14,948 nucleotides of DNA from CAYSPU01 sp964432995 (GTDB lineage: Bacteria > Verrucomicrobiota > Verrucomicrobiia > Limisphaerales > JAHDYP01): contig CAYSPU010000144.1 of NCBI GenBank assembly GCA_964432995.1, positions 1 through 14,948 of the forward strand. The letters are read 5' to 3'. The notes beneath the pieces were generated by a model. That model ran no database searches. It was not told the origin of the DNA and saw nothing but the letters and a program-made list of their open reading frames with translations. Below, piece by piece: positions 6,792 to 13,417 of the stretch. Position 1 is the first letter of the stretch, and each line of letters starts with the position of its first letter. Made by a program: the position numbers and the translations under genes.

Positions 6792-8837
6792 TCAGAAGCG
6801 CCACGTGAGCTTCGCATAGACGCCACGGGGGACGACGGCATGGGCGGAACTGGCCGCTTGACGGAATTCCTCGTGGGACTCGTCCAGGAGGTTCTGGCCG
6901 ACGACGGCGATCTCGAGATGGTCGACGGGCCGCCACGCCAGGCGCAGATCCGCCTCCAGATAGGCGGGAATGCTCTCCACGTCGTCCACGAAACGAAGCT
7001 GTGCATCCAGTTGCCAACGCCGGGTGATGTCGAGGGAGGACTGCAGGAACGCCTGATGCGTCGGCACCCGGTTCTCGGCACGTTTCACGTCCGCCAACCC
7101 CACGGCCGGGGCATCCAGATCGGCGATACACAGCGCATACCAGGCCGTCAAACGCCACTGCTCCAACGGGCGATACGTCACCGACAGTTCGCCCCCGTAA
7201 ATGCCACCGGAGAGCAGGTTCTGCGGGCTGACCTGGCGCAGGCCCGGGGGCACGGTCTGACCCGTGAACGCCTGGACGATGACATCCTCGTAGTCGTTGT
7301 AGTAGGCGGCGAGGTCGGCGGAGAGGTTCTCGAGGAGCTGAAGCCGACCACCGGCCTCGTAGGCGATGAGGGACTCGGACTCGATATCGGTACTGGATGC
7401 GTAGACGCCGGGGCCGGCTGCGGTGAATAGGGGGTAGCTGAGGACGGGGTAGTACTCCCCATCGCCGGGCACGCGGATGGCACGCGAGACGGAGGCCCAG
7501 AAGAGTTGCCTGATCGTGGGACGAACAGCCAGGCGGGCGCCCGGTTGTGGTTCCCAGCCGGTCATCTCGTTGTGCTCGATCTTGGAGCCCAGGGTGAGCA
7601 GAACCTTCTCCGGCACCACTTGAATCTCGTCTTCGAGGAAGCCGCTGAACAACTGCGTCGTGAGGGAATCCTGCGGGACGGTCAGCATCGGGCTTTGGGC
7701 GGAGTACTCGCTGTAGCGCACCCGGTAGCCCAAGCCCCAGAGAACGGCGTGACGCTCCCCGATCGCAAAACCGTGTTGGGCGTCGACGTCCACCATGTAC
7801 GCCGGTTCCTTGTAGAGGAAGTTCGCCCACTGTGCGTAGTCGAAGTAGGCCTGCACCTCGAGGTTCGAGGTGTCCGACAGCGCCTGATGGTAGCGCCCCA
7901 GGGTGTTCGCGCCCTGGGCGGCTTCCGTGCTGTCGGGCACCTCCTCCCGATAGGCGTCCCCGTGCCAGGTCCACTGGGCGCCTCCGGCAGTCTCGTGATC
8001 GAACCGGAAACCGCCCTGGCTCAGGTTCCAGCGGTCCGCGCCATCGTCGCCGTTGACCGCCAGAGGGTAGGAGTCCGTCTGCTGGTAGAGGCCGTAGACC
8101 CGATAGTAGGTGTTGGCCCCGATCTGCCCGCCATAGCGTGCCCCGGCCAGCCCCTGCTGCGGAGCGCCGCCACCGCCGTAGACCAACCCGCCCTGCGTGT
8201 CGCGCGCGTTCTTGGTGACCACGTTGATCACCCCATTGACCGCGTTGGCACCCCACAGGGTCGAGCCGGGACCGCGCACCACCTCGATCTTCTCGAGATC
8301 CTCCAGCATCGCGTTCTGTGTGTCCCAGTACGTCCCCGAAAGCAATGGTGAGTAGACCGACCGACCGTCCATCATGACCAGCATCTTGTTGGCGAACTCG
8401 CTGTTGAAGCCGCGGGCGCTGATCGCCCACGAGTTGGCGTCCACTTGCGCAACCATAACGCCGGGGACTTGCCGCAGGGCCTCGGCCAGGCTCCTGGCGC
8501 CCGAGCGCAGAATGTCGTTGCCCGGCAGCACCGACACTGCGGCCGGGCTTTCGGCCAGGCTCGTGGAGCGCCGGGAGAGAGTCGTGACCTCAATCTGCGA
8601 CAGTTGTTCGAACGAGAGGTTGGCCAGGATGGGCGGTTCCCCAGCCTGTACCCGGATGCATGCCACTAATGCCAGGAATCCGAGGATACACTGCCAGGAC
8701 CGGTGGAAATCGATGTGGGCGTCGGTGCGAGTGACCCATCGAGGGAGCACAACGCCGGGCGTGTAGCCTCCCCGCCGGCCGCCAACCCCGGGACCGGCGG
8801 TCCATCGTCTGCGTGCGCGTTTCAGGTTCGCGCCCAT
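6792..8837 (-). CDS. TonB-dependent outer-membrane receptor
   Basis: This is an outer-membrane beta-barrel that would import or sense a ligand using TonB energy. From ATG 8837 it is 681 aa. The signal core WQCILGFLALVACIRVQA is at 48-65. The start is uncertain: the frame is open upstream to GTG 8999, ATG 8879 has GAGGG 6 nt upstream, and GTG 8750 gives the shortest natural signal peptide. The mature N-terminus SFEQLSQIEVTTLSRR is typical of receptors found with YfiR-like proteins. The plug domain (about 91-209) contains SLAEALRQVPGVMVAQ, ISARGFNSEFANKMLVMMDGRSVY, IEVVRGPGSTLWGANAVNGVINVVTK. The barrel follows and ends in W-R-F, with the aromatic C-terminus expected for outer-membrane insertion. 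No carboxypeptidase-like or secretin/STN domain is visible. Its ligand is unknown; siderophore, cobalamin and glycan all remain possible. It lies 152 bp before the YfiR-like gene in the same direction and probably shares its transcript. Confidence 0.93.
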   Translation of the reverse strand: MGANLKRARRRWTAGPGVGGRRGGYTPGVVLPRWVTRTDAHIDFHRSWQCILGFLALVACIRVQAGEPPILANLSFEQLSQIEVTTLSRRSTSLAESPAAVSVLPGNDILRSGARSLAEALRQVPGVMVAQVDANSWAISARGFNSEFANKMLVMMDGRSVYSPLLSGTYWDTQNAMLEDLEKIEVVRGPGSTLWGANAVNGVINVVTKNARDTQGGLVYGGGGAPQQGLAGARYGGQIGANTYYRVYGLYQQTDSYPLAVNGDDGADRWNLSQGGFRFDHETAGGAQWTWHGDAYREEVPDSTEAAQGANTLGRYHQALSDTSNLEVQAYFDYAQWANFLYKEPAYMVDVDAQHGFAIGERHAVLWGLGYRVRYSEYSAQSPMLTVPQDSLTTQLFSGFLEDEIQVVPEKVLLTLGSKIEHNEMTGWEPQPGARLAVRPTIRQLFWASVSRAIRVPGDGEYYPVLSYPLFTAAGPGVYASSTDIESESLIAYEAGGRLQLLENLSADLAAYYNDYEDVIVQAFTGQTVPPGLRQVSPQNLLSGGIYGGELSVTYRPLEQWRLTAWYALCIADLDAPAVGLADVKRAENRVPTHQAFLQSSLDITRRWQLDAQLRFVDDVESIPAYLEADLRLAWRPVDHLEIAVVGQNLLDESHEEFRQAASSAHAVVPRGVYAKLTWRF

Positions 8838-8999
8838 GGATGGCTGGCTACGCTCTCTTCGGCACCCATGCCGGAGCATACTTTGCCCTCGCCTGAGGGC
8901 AACCGCTTTGTTGTGCTGTTCTCTCTGCCGCTCGATGCTCCGTGCCGCCACCCTCCGCCGGAGCGGATGAATGGCAGCGACGGGCACCGGTTCTGACAC
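8838..8999 (-). promoter_or_regulatory. Structured leader ahead of the TonB receptor
   Basis: Between the MCP stop and ATG 8837 the minus-strand RNA would form two consecutive hairpins. The first is TTGCCCTC-AGGC-GAGGGCAA (8902-8883), a perfect 8 bp stem. The second is GCTC-CGGCA-TGGG-TGCCG-AAGA-GAGC (8877-8852), a two-part stem with a bulge. They are followed by GTAGCCAGCC. This could be a cis-regulatory RNA or an attenuator between the two genes. It does not carry the cobalamin box or a complete c-di-GMP-I (GEMM) consensus, so no class is assigned. If the receptor starts upstream (8879 or 8999), the same bases would be coding. Confidence 0.3.
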
Positions 9000-10937
9000 T
9001 CAGAAATCCTTGAAACCGTCCGGGCTGCGGGTGCCCGCGGCAAGCGCCGGGGTACTTCCGACCGATGCTCGACTGTCTGGCGCGCGGCGGGTCGCCACGG
9101 CGTGGTCGCCGCCGTTGTTCGAGCCGGCGCTCTCCGCCACCACGGAAGCGGGGGCGGCACTCGGCCGCGGGAACCTGGCGTAGCGCGCCGTCGGACGCGG
9201 CGCCTTCGGCGGGGCGTCTGTCGTCCGGCCTTCGACGAACTGCCGCAGTTCGGCGACGGACTGCCGGAGGGCGTCGGCTTGGCTGTTCAATTCCTGGGAG
9301 GCGCTGGCGCTTTCCTCGGCGTTCGCCGCGTTGCTCTGGGTGACCTTGTCGATCTGCCCCACCGCGGTATTGACCTGGTCGATGCCCTGGCTCTGCTCCT
9401 TGGAGGCCGCGGCGACTTCGGCGACCAGTTCGTCGACTTGTCGGACTTTCTGGACGATTTCCTGGAGGTTCTTGAGGACCAGACCGCTGATCTCGACGCC
9501 CTGGCCGGTCTTGGCGATGGCGCCTTCGATTTTGCCGGCGGTTTCCCTGGCGGCTTGGGCGCTGCGTTGGGCGAGATTGCGCACCTCGTCGGCCACCACG
9601 GCAAAGCCCATGCCCGCTTCCCCGGCGCGAGCGGCCTCGACGGCCGCATTGAGCGCGAGAATATTGGTCTGGAAGGCGATCTCATCGATGGTCTTGATGA
9701 TCTTGCCGATGTCATCGCTGCTGGACTTGATCTCCTGCATGGCCTGCGCCATGGCCTGCATGTCGGAAGCGCCGTGGTCGGCGGCGCTGCGGGCGCTGCG
9801 GGCGAGATCGCTCGCTTTGAGGGCGTTTTCCGCGTTCCGCTTGGTCATGCTTGAGATCTCCTCAAGCGAAGAACTGGATTCCTCGAGCGAAGCCGCCTGT
9901 TCGCTGGCGCCTTCGGCGAGGCTCTGGCTGGCGGCGGAGACCTGGGCGGCGGCGGCGGTCGTCTGCTCGGCACCTGCCGAGGCGCCGTCCACGACGGCGA
10001 TGATCCGGCGGGCGATGGTGCGGGCGATCAGGAAGATGAGCACCGCCCCGGCAACCAGCGCGGTTCCGGACACCGCCAGGTTCAGCATTCCCATGCGGTG
10101 GGCGGCGGCGTTGCCCTCGCTTCGCGGCACGGTGGCCACGGCGCCCCACTTGAGCTGGTCGCTCTTGGCGAACACCGCCGTCTTGGTGATGCCCTCAAAT
10201 GTGTATTCCAGGGCTCCTTCGCTCTGCTGCGCGACCCTGCTCCCCCATTCGAAGTCCGCCAGCTTGCTCTTCAGAATCATCTCCTTCTGCGGATGCGCCA
10301 GAAAGAGCCCTTTCTCATCATGCACGAACACGTAGCCCGTCTGCAGCACTTTGATGTTGCTGATGAACCGGCTGCTGAACCAGTTCAGATCCACCACGCC
10401 GATCAGCACCCCGTGGAGAGTCTCCCCGCTCTTGACCGGCAGGGCGAGGACGACGATGGGGTTGCCGGTCGTGCGACTGGCCAGCGCCTCCGAAATCGTG
10501 CTCTTCCCCTTGACCGCCTCCTGAAAGTAGCCGCGGTCCGCCACGCTGAGCTTGTCGACCGACCCCGGATTCGAGCTGGCCCGCGCCAGCCCTTTGGTGT
10601 CAATCAGATGCACGTCCTCGTAGTATCCGCACAGCGCCTTCATGCGGGCGAGATCGCCGCTTAGTTCGGTCCTCAGGGCGGCGGATTCAGTGCCGTCGGC
10701 GAGCGCCTGGGCGTAGACCCGTTGGCCGGCGAGCACGGCCAACTGGTCGTGCTGGTTGCCCAGCCAGTTCTCGATCTGGCGGACGGTGGCCTTGCAGATT
10801 GTGGCCATGTTGCCATCGACCATCTCGTTCAACGAACGGGTGGTCATCCGGTAGGAGACCAGGCTCATCGCCGTGGTCACCAGAGCCACCAGGGCAAGGG
10901 TCGGCAACAGAATGCGGTTTCGAAGGGTCAGAGTCAT
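9000..10937 (-). CDS. Methyl-accepting chemotaxis protein with dCache-like sensor
   Basis: This is an inner-membrane chemoreceptor, 645 aa from ATG 10937. TM1 is about 7-27. The periplasmic sensor (about 40-275) looks like a double-Cache domain, with VHLIDTKGLARASSNPGS, ADRGYFQEAVKGK and GVVDLNWFSSRF. TM2 is about 285-305. A standard HAMP is not obvious; the chain runs quickly into alanine-rich signalling helices. The conserved hairpin tip is EIAFQTNILALNAAVEAARAG (419-439), then GFAVVADEVRNLAQRSA (444-460). A ~70-residue Pro/Ala/Arg-rich tail ends in GFKDF, which fits the x-[FW]-x-x-F pentapeptide that tethers CheR or CheD. ATG 10937 gives the usual MCP N-terminus, but GTG 11012 has an ideal AGGAGG 5 nt upstream and would add 25 residues. 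No che genes adjoin it, so signalling must use a pathway encoded elsewhere. It is followed, stop to start, by the receptor frame. Confidence 0.93.
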   Translation of the reverse strand: MTLTLRNRILLPTLALVALVTTAMSLVSYRMTTRSLNEMVDGNMATICKATVRQIENWLGNQHDQLAVLAGQRVYAQALADGTESAALRTELSGDLARMKALCGYYEDVHLIDTKGLARASSNPGSVDKLSVADRGYFQEAVKGKSTISEALASRTTGNPIVVLALPVKSGETLHGVLIGVVDLNWFSSRFISNIKVLQTGYVFVHDEKGLFLAHPQKEMILKSKLADFEWGSRVAQQSEGALEYTFEGITKTAVFAKSDQLKWGAVATVPRSEGNAAAHRMGMLNLAVSGTALVAGAVLIFLIARTIARRIIAVVDGASAGAEQTTAAAAQVSAASQSLAEGASEQAASLEESSSSLEEISSMTKRNAENALKASDLARSARSAADHGASDMQAMAQAMQEIKSSSDDIGKIIKTIDEIAFQTNILALNAAVEAARAGEAGMGFAVVADEVRNLAQRSAQAARETAGKIEGAIAKTGQGVEISGLVLKNLQEIVQKVRQVDELVAEVAAASKEQSQGIDQVNTAVGQIDKVTQSNAANAEESASASQELNSQADALRQSVAELRQFVEGRTTDAPPKAPRPTARYARFPRPSAAPASVVAESAGSNNGGDHAVATRRAPDSRASVGSTPALAAGTRSPDGFKDF

Positions 10938-11017
10938 GGTTGGATCTGGCAGTTCGCGTTCGGCGGCGTGCCCGATCGCGGGCCAGTCGCCGCGCGCCAA
11001 GGCCCCGGGCACACGTA

Positions 11018-11023
11018 CCTCCT
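11018..11023 (-). promoter_or_regulatory. Strong Shine-Dalgarno for an alternative MCP start at GTG 11012
   Basis: AGGAGG on the minus strand is 5 nt from an in-frame GTG. It is the best ribosome site in the window and argues for a 25-residue N-terminal extension of the MCP, against the family-based choice of ATG 10937. Confidence 0.45.
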
Positions 11024-11048
11024 ATCGGCCAACGGGCACGGCACTTGA
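11022..11048 (-). promoter_or_regulatory. Candidate sigma-28 (FliA) promoter for the MCP
   Basis: The minus strand reads TCAAGTGC, 11 bases, GCCGATAG. The enterobacterial flagellar sigma-28 consensus is TAAAGTTT, 11 bases, GCCGATAA, so the -10 matches 7 of 8 positions and the spacing is exact. MCP genes are classic sigma-28 targets. The -10 overlaps the AGGAGG at 11018-11023, so transcripts from here would lack that ribosome site and need ATG 10937. A chance match cannot be excluded. Confidence 0.3.
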
Positions 11049-11103
11049 GCGCGAACATTCGACGCGTGACATTGGGGGCCGTTCATGGCAAGCGTTGCCG
11101 CGC

Positions 11104-11739
11104 ATGAAACCGATCTTGCAGTGGAGCCTGTGCGGGTTGTTGCTGGCCGGATGCGCGGTTTGGGCTGCCGACCCCCCGAAGAACGATCCGGCGTCCGGGA
11201 CCGCGACCCCGGCCGCGGCCGCCGCCAACGAAGTCGCCGTCCTCAAAACTAGCGCCGGCACCATGGTCCTCGAGTTCTGGCCCGACGTCGCCCCGAAGAC
11301 CGTCGAGAACTTCAAGAAACTCGCCCGCCAGGGGTTCTACGACAAGACCTGCTTCCACCGGATCATCAAGGGGTTCATGATCCAAGGCGGCGACCCGCTG
11401 TCCAAGGACCTCGCCAAGAAAGCCCAGTGGGGCGGCGGCGGTCCCGGCTACACCATCAAGGCTGAGTTCAACGAGCGCAAACATGTCCGCGGCGTGATCT
11501 CCATGGCCCGGTCCCGTCACCCCGATTCGGCCGGCAGCCAATTCTTCATCTGCCACGCGGCGGCGCCTGGATTGGACCGCCAATACACTGCCTTCGGCCG
11601 TCTGACCCGGGGCGAAGATGTGCTCGACAAGATCGCCGAAACGCCCGTCGAACCGAATGCTGGCGGCGAACGCAGCCAGCCCACCCAGCGGGTCGAGATC
11701 GAAAGCGTGAAGGTTGTCCCGGCGGATTCTGTGAAGTGA
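11104..11739 (+). CDS. Peptidylprolyl isomerase, cyclophilin type, exported
   Basis: This catalyses cis-trans isomerisation of prolyl bonds during folding of envelope proteins. It is 211 aa from ATG 11104. The N-terminus is a signal with core LCGLLLAGCAVWA. LAGC (14-17) fits a lipobox, so this may be a lipoprotein; signal peptidase I cleavage after VWA (19-21) is the alternative. An Ala/Pro-rich linker (22-42) leads to the cyclophilin domain (43-205), with FHRIIKGFMIQGGDP (84-98: R86, F91, M92, Q94, matching the catalytic and binding residues of cyclophilin A), ISMARSRHPDSAGSQFF (132-148) and YTAFGRL. The usual Trp and His of the eukaryotic active site are Gly and Tyr, as in many bacterial members. 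It is transcribed divergently from the MCP. A paralogue without a signal peptide lies 89 bp downstream. No clear ribosome site is visible. Confidence 0.94.
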   Translation: MKPILQWSLCGLLLAGCAVWAADPPKNDPASGTATPAAAAANEVAVLKTSAGTMVLEFWPDVAPKTVENFKKLARQGFYDKTCFHRIIKGFMIQGGDPLSKDLAKKAQWGGGGPGYTIKAEFNERKHVRGVISMARSRHPDSAGSQFFICHAAAPGLDRQYTAFGRLTRGEDVLDKIAETPVEPNAGGERSQPTQRVEIESVKVVPADSVK

Positions 11740-11755
11740 CCACCCAGCGGGCGGT

Positions 11756-11773
11756 GGTTTCCTTGGGGAAACC
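11756..11773 (+). terminator. Hairpin between the two cyclophilin genes
   Basis: GGTTTCC-TTGG-GGAAACC forms a 7 bp stem 17 bases after the first cyclophilin stop, preceded by a CCACC/GGTGG stem at 11740-11757. There is no T-tract, so it may reduce read-through or protect mRNA 3' ends rather than terminate fully. Confidence 0.3.
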
Positions 11774-11800
11774 TCTGGCCGCCTGCCCTTGAACCCCCGC

Positions 11801-11819
11801 GCCGGGCGGCAAGCCCGGC
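11801..11819 (+). promoter_or_regulatory. GC hairpin just upstream of the second cyclophilin start
   Basis: GCCGGGC-GGCAA-GCCCGGC is a perfect 7 bp stem ending 9 bases before ATG 11829. It could affect translation initiation; no Shine-Dalgarno is otherwise visible here. Confidence 0.25.
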
Positions 11820-11828
11820 CACCATGCC

Positions 11829-12344
11829 ATGAACCAAGTTGCCATTCTCGAAACCTCCGCCGGCCAGATGGTCGTTGCCCTGTGGCCGGACGTCGCCCCC
11901 AAAACCGTCGCGAACTTCGTCAAGCTGGCCCAAGAAGGCTTCTACGACGGGACCTGTTTCCATCGGATCGTGCGAGGTTTCATGATCCAGGGGGGCGACC
12001 CGTTGACCAAAGACCCCGCCAGGGCCGGCGACTGGGGCACCGGCGGACCGGGCTACAAGATCCCCGCCGAGTTCAACGACCGGTCCCATGTGCGCGGCGT
12101 CATCTCCATGGCCCGCTCCCAACACCCCGACTCCGCCGGCAGCCAGTTCTTCATCTGCCTCGCGGATGCCAAGTTCCTCGACCGCCAATACACCGCCTTC
12201 GGCCAGTTGGTCCAAGGAGACGACGTTCTGGGCGCCATCGGCGACACCCCGACCGTGGCGGGAGGAGGCGGGGAGAAGAGCCGGCCCACCACGCGGGTCG
12301 AACTCAAGAGCGTGCGCATCGCCGCCGCCGAGGCCGCCAACTGA
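11829..12344 (+). CDS. Peptidylprolyl isomerase, cyclophilin type, cytoplasmic
   Basis: This is a 171 aa single-domain cyclophilin with no signal peptide, so it probably assists protein folding in the cytoplasm. The active-site block FHRIVRGFMIQGGDP (44-58: R46, F51, M52, Q54), ISMARSQHPDSAGSQFF and LDRQYTAFGQL closely match the gene upstream. By eye about two thirds of domain residues are identical, and long identical DNA runs remain, so the pair arose by tandem duplication with one copy gaining or losing the export signal. A nearer ATG at 11824 is in another frame and stops at once, so 11829 is the start. The Nudix gene begins 6 bp after its stop, so the two are almost certainly one transcript. 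Confidence 0.94.
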   Translation: MNQVAILETSAGQMVVALWPDVAPKTVANFVKLAQEGFYDGTCFHRIVRGFMIQGGDPLTKDPARAGDWGTGGPGYKIPAEFNDRSHVRGVISMARSQHPDSAGSQFFICLADAKFLDRQYTAFGQLVQGDDVLGAIGDTPTVAGGGGEKSRPTTRVELKSVRIAAAEAAN

Positions 12345-12350
12345 AGCGCC

Positions 12351-12935
12351 ATGGACGCCGCCGAGCTGGATCCAGCCCCGGCATCGGTGCAGCCGTGGCG
12401 CAAGACCGGTTCCCACCACGTCGGGGACTTCCGCGTCTTCCGGCTGCGCGAGGATCTCTCCGTCTCCCCGCGTACCGGCAAGGAACATCCTTTCGTCGTT
12501 CTCGAGGCCCCGGACTGGGTGAACGTCATCGCCACCACACCCGATGACCAGATCCTCCTCGTCCAACAGTATCGTCACGGCTCCGAGACCGTCGAACTCG
12601 AGATCCCCGGCGGCGTGATGGATCCCACCGACGCCTCACCCGTGGAAGCAGCCATCCGCGAACTCCGGGAGGAGACCGGGTATGCGGGAGAGAACGCCCG
12701 GTTGATCGGCAGCGTCTTCGCCAACCCGGCCATCCTGAACAACACCTGCCACACGGTCTGGATCCAAAACTGCCGTCCCGCCCACGCCCTCGACTTGGAT
12801 CACGCCGAGGACCTCGTCACCCGACTGGCCCCGGCGGCGGTCATTCCGCGTTGGGTGGCCGAAGGCCGCTTCCGTCATTCTCTCGTCGTTGTCGCGCTCT
12901 ATCACTTCGACCTGCTCCGCCGCCACGCAAGGTAG
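12351..12935 (+). CDS. Nudix hydrolase, ADP-ribose pyrophosphatase-like
   Basis: This would hydrolyse a nucleoside diphosphate linked to another group (for example ADP-ribose to AMP and ribose 5-phosphate), with Mg at the Nudix helix, in the cytoplasm. It is 194 aa. The layout fits the NudF/ADPRase group: an N-terminal sheet about 18-55, LLVQQYRHG (69-77), ELEIPGG (82-88), then a Nudix box at 88-111 containing REL-R-EETGY (103-111). The box is slightly off-pattern: where the consensus has G-x5-E-x7-REUxEExGU there is Asp instead of the first Glu and one extra residue before RE. The metal-binding E104, E107 and E108 remain. Substrate specificity cannot be read directly; a GDP-mannose or general ADP-sugar activity is possible. 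The start is 6 bp after the cyclophilin stop. Confidence 0.9.
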   Translation: MDAAELDPAPASVQPWRKTGSHHVGDFRVFRLREDLSVSPRTGKEHPFVVLEAPDWVNVIATTPDDQILLVQQYRHGSETVELEIPGGVMDPTDASPVEAAIRELREETGYAGENARLIGSVFANPAILNNTCHTVWIQNCRPAHALDLDHAEDLVTRLAPAAVIPRWVAEGRFRHSLVVVALYHFDLLRRHAR

Positions 12936-12957
12936 GGACGCCCGGCCTCGGGCGTCC
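12936..12957 (+). terminator. Terminator-like hairpin directly after the Nudix stop
   Basis: GGACGCCCG-GCCT-CGGGCGTCC is a perfect 9 bp stem with a 4-base loop, beginning on the base after the TAG. It would end the cyclophilin-Nudix transcript or stabilise its 3' end. No T-tract follows, so its termination ability is uncertain. Confidence 0.5.
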
Positions 12958-12989
12958 GCAGAAGCACGCACCCCCCTGCTGTGGCCGAC

Positions 12990-13003
12990 GTCGGCGCGTC
13001 GGC
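12990..13003. repeat. Left 14 bp direct repeat flanking element copy 2
   Basis: GTCGGCGCGTCGGC is repeated exactly at 13219-13232, on the far side of the element. Confidence 0.65.
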
Positions 13004-13006
13004 AAG

Positions 13007-13218
13007 CGGTGCATCCCCAGGTCATCGGTGTACGGCCGGCACCGTCTGGCCGCTCCGGACCGCCCGACGTCCCGGCGGGCAGCAGCCTCACCTGCCGGAC
13101 GCACCTCCGAACCTCCGACCACCTCTCGCCCGCTCGTTGCTGCTGCGACCGAGGGACCGGTCGCGCTTCGAACCGCCCGCCGACGGGGACTGGAGACCGA
13201 CAACCTCCGGATGCACTG
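13007..13218 (-). mobile_element. MITE-like dispersed repeat, copy 2 (inverted)
   Basis: On the minus strand this repeats copy 1 (2121-2330) from CAGTGCATCCGGAGG at 13218 through CTGGGGATGCACCG at 13007. The terminal inverted repeats GTGCATCC/GGATGCAC lie at 13009-13016 and 13209-13216. The GCGACCG...CGGTCGC hairpin is kept (13145-13151 with 13158-13164) although its loop length differs, which suggests the structure matters. The middle third has diverged and the total differs by 2 bases, so the two copies do not share one reading frame. It contains no transposase. Confidence 0.75.
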
Positions 13219-13232
13219 GTCGGCGCGTCGGC
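13219..13232. repeat. Right 14 bp direct repeat flanking element copy 2
   Basis: This is an exact second copy of GTCGGCGCGTCGGC. It is unrelated to the 9 bp repeat around copy 1, as expected for separate target sites. Confidence 0.65.
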
Positions 13233-13417
13233 GCTCGACGGAACTTCCTGCGGCACAACGCACATTGGCTCTCTTCGGGCCAGGACTTGCGAATCAAGGT
13301 AAGTGCCGCTACTCAGTATTATGGCCGAACCTGAATCGAGAACCGGTCCCTTCAGGAACGTCGGCGACCACAAACTGACGCATCGCAAAGCCACCACCCA
13401 CCACCCCCCAGCGCACC

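Larger units (their letters stand above)
12958..13417. other. Non-coding region holding element copy 2
   Basis: No convincing gene was found on either strand; long open frames here are by-products of high GC. The left half is the inverted repeat element with its direct repeats. Positions 13233-13417 lead to the small membrane protein gene; an AT-rich TATTAT near 13317 could serve as a -10, but a correctly spaced -35 was not found. Confidence 0.5.

Noticed and set aside
6742..8430. 562-codon minus-strand frame inside the TonB receptor gene
   Set aside because: It is an out-of-frame shadow of the receptor, rich in Arg/Gly/Pro, with no domain.
8838..8999. Cobalamin or c-di-GMP-I riboswitch upstream of the TonB receptor
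   Set aside because: GCACA, GCAAAG and CTCCGGC-like pieces occur, but the paired P1b layout of c-di-GMP-I and the cobalamin GCCACTG box are missing; kept only as an unassigned structured leader.
11032..11048. Sigma-54-like site (GGGCACG-GCAC-TTGAG)
   Set aside because: The -24 GG is present but the essential -12 GC is GA.
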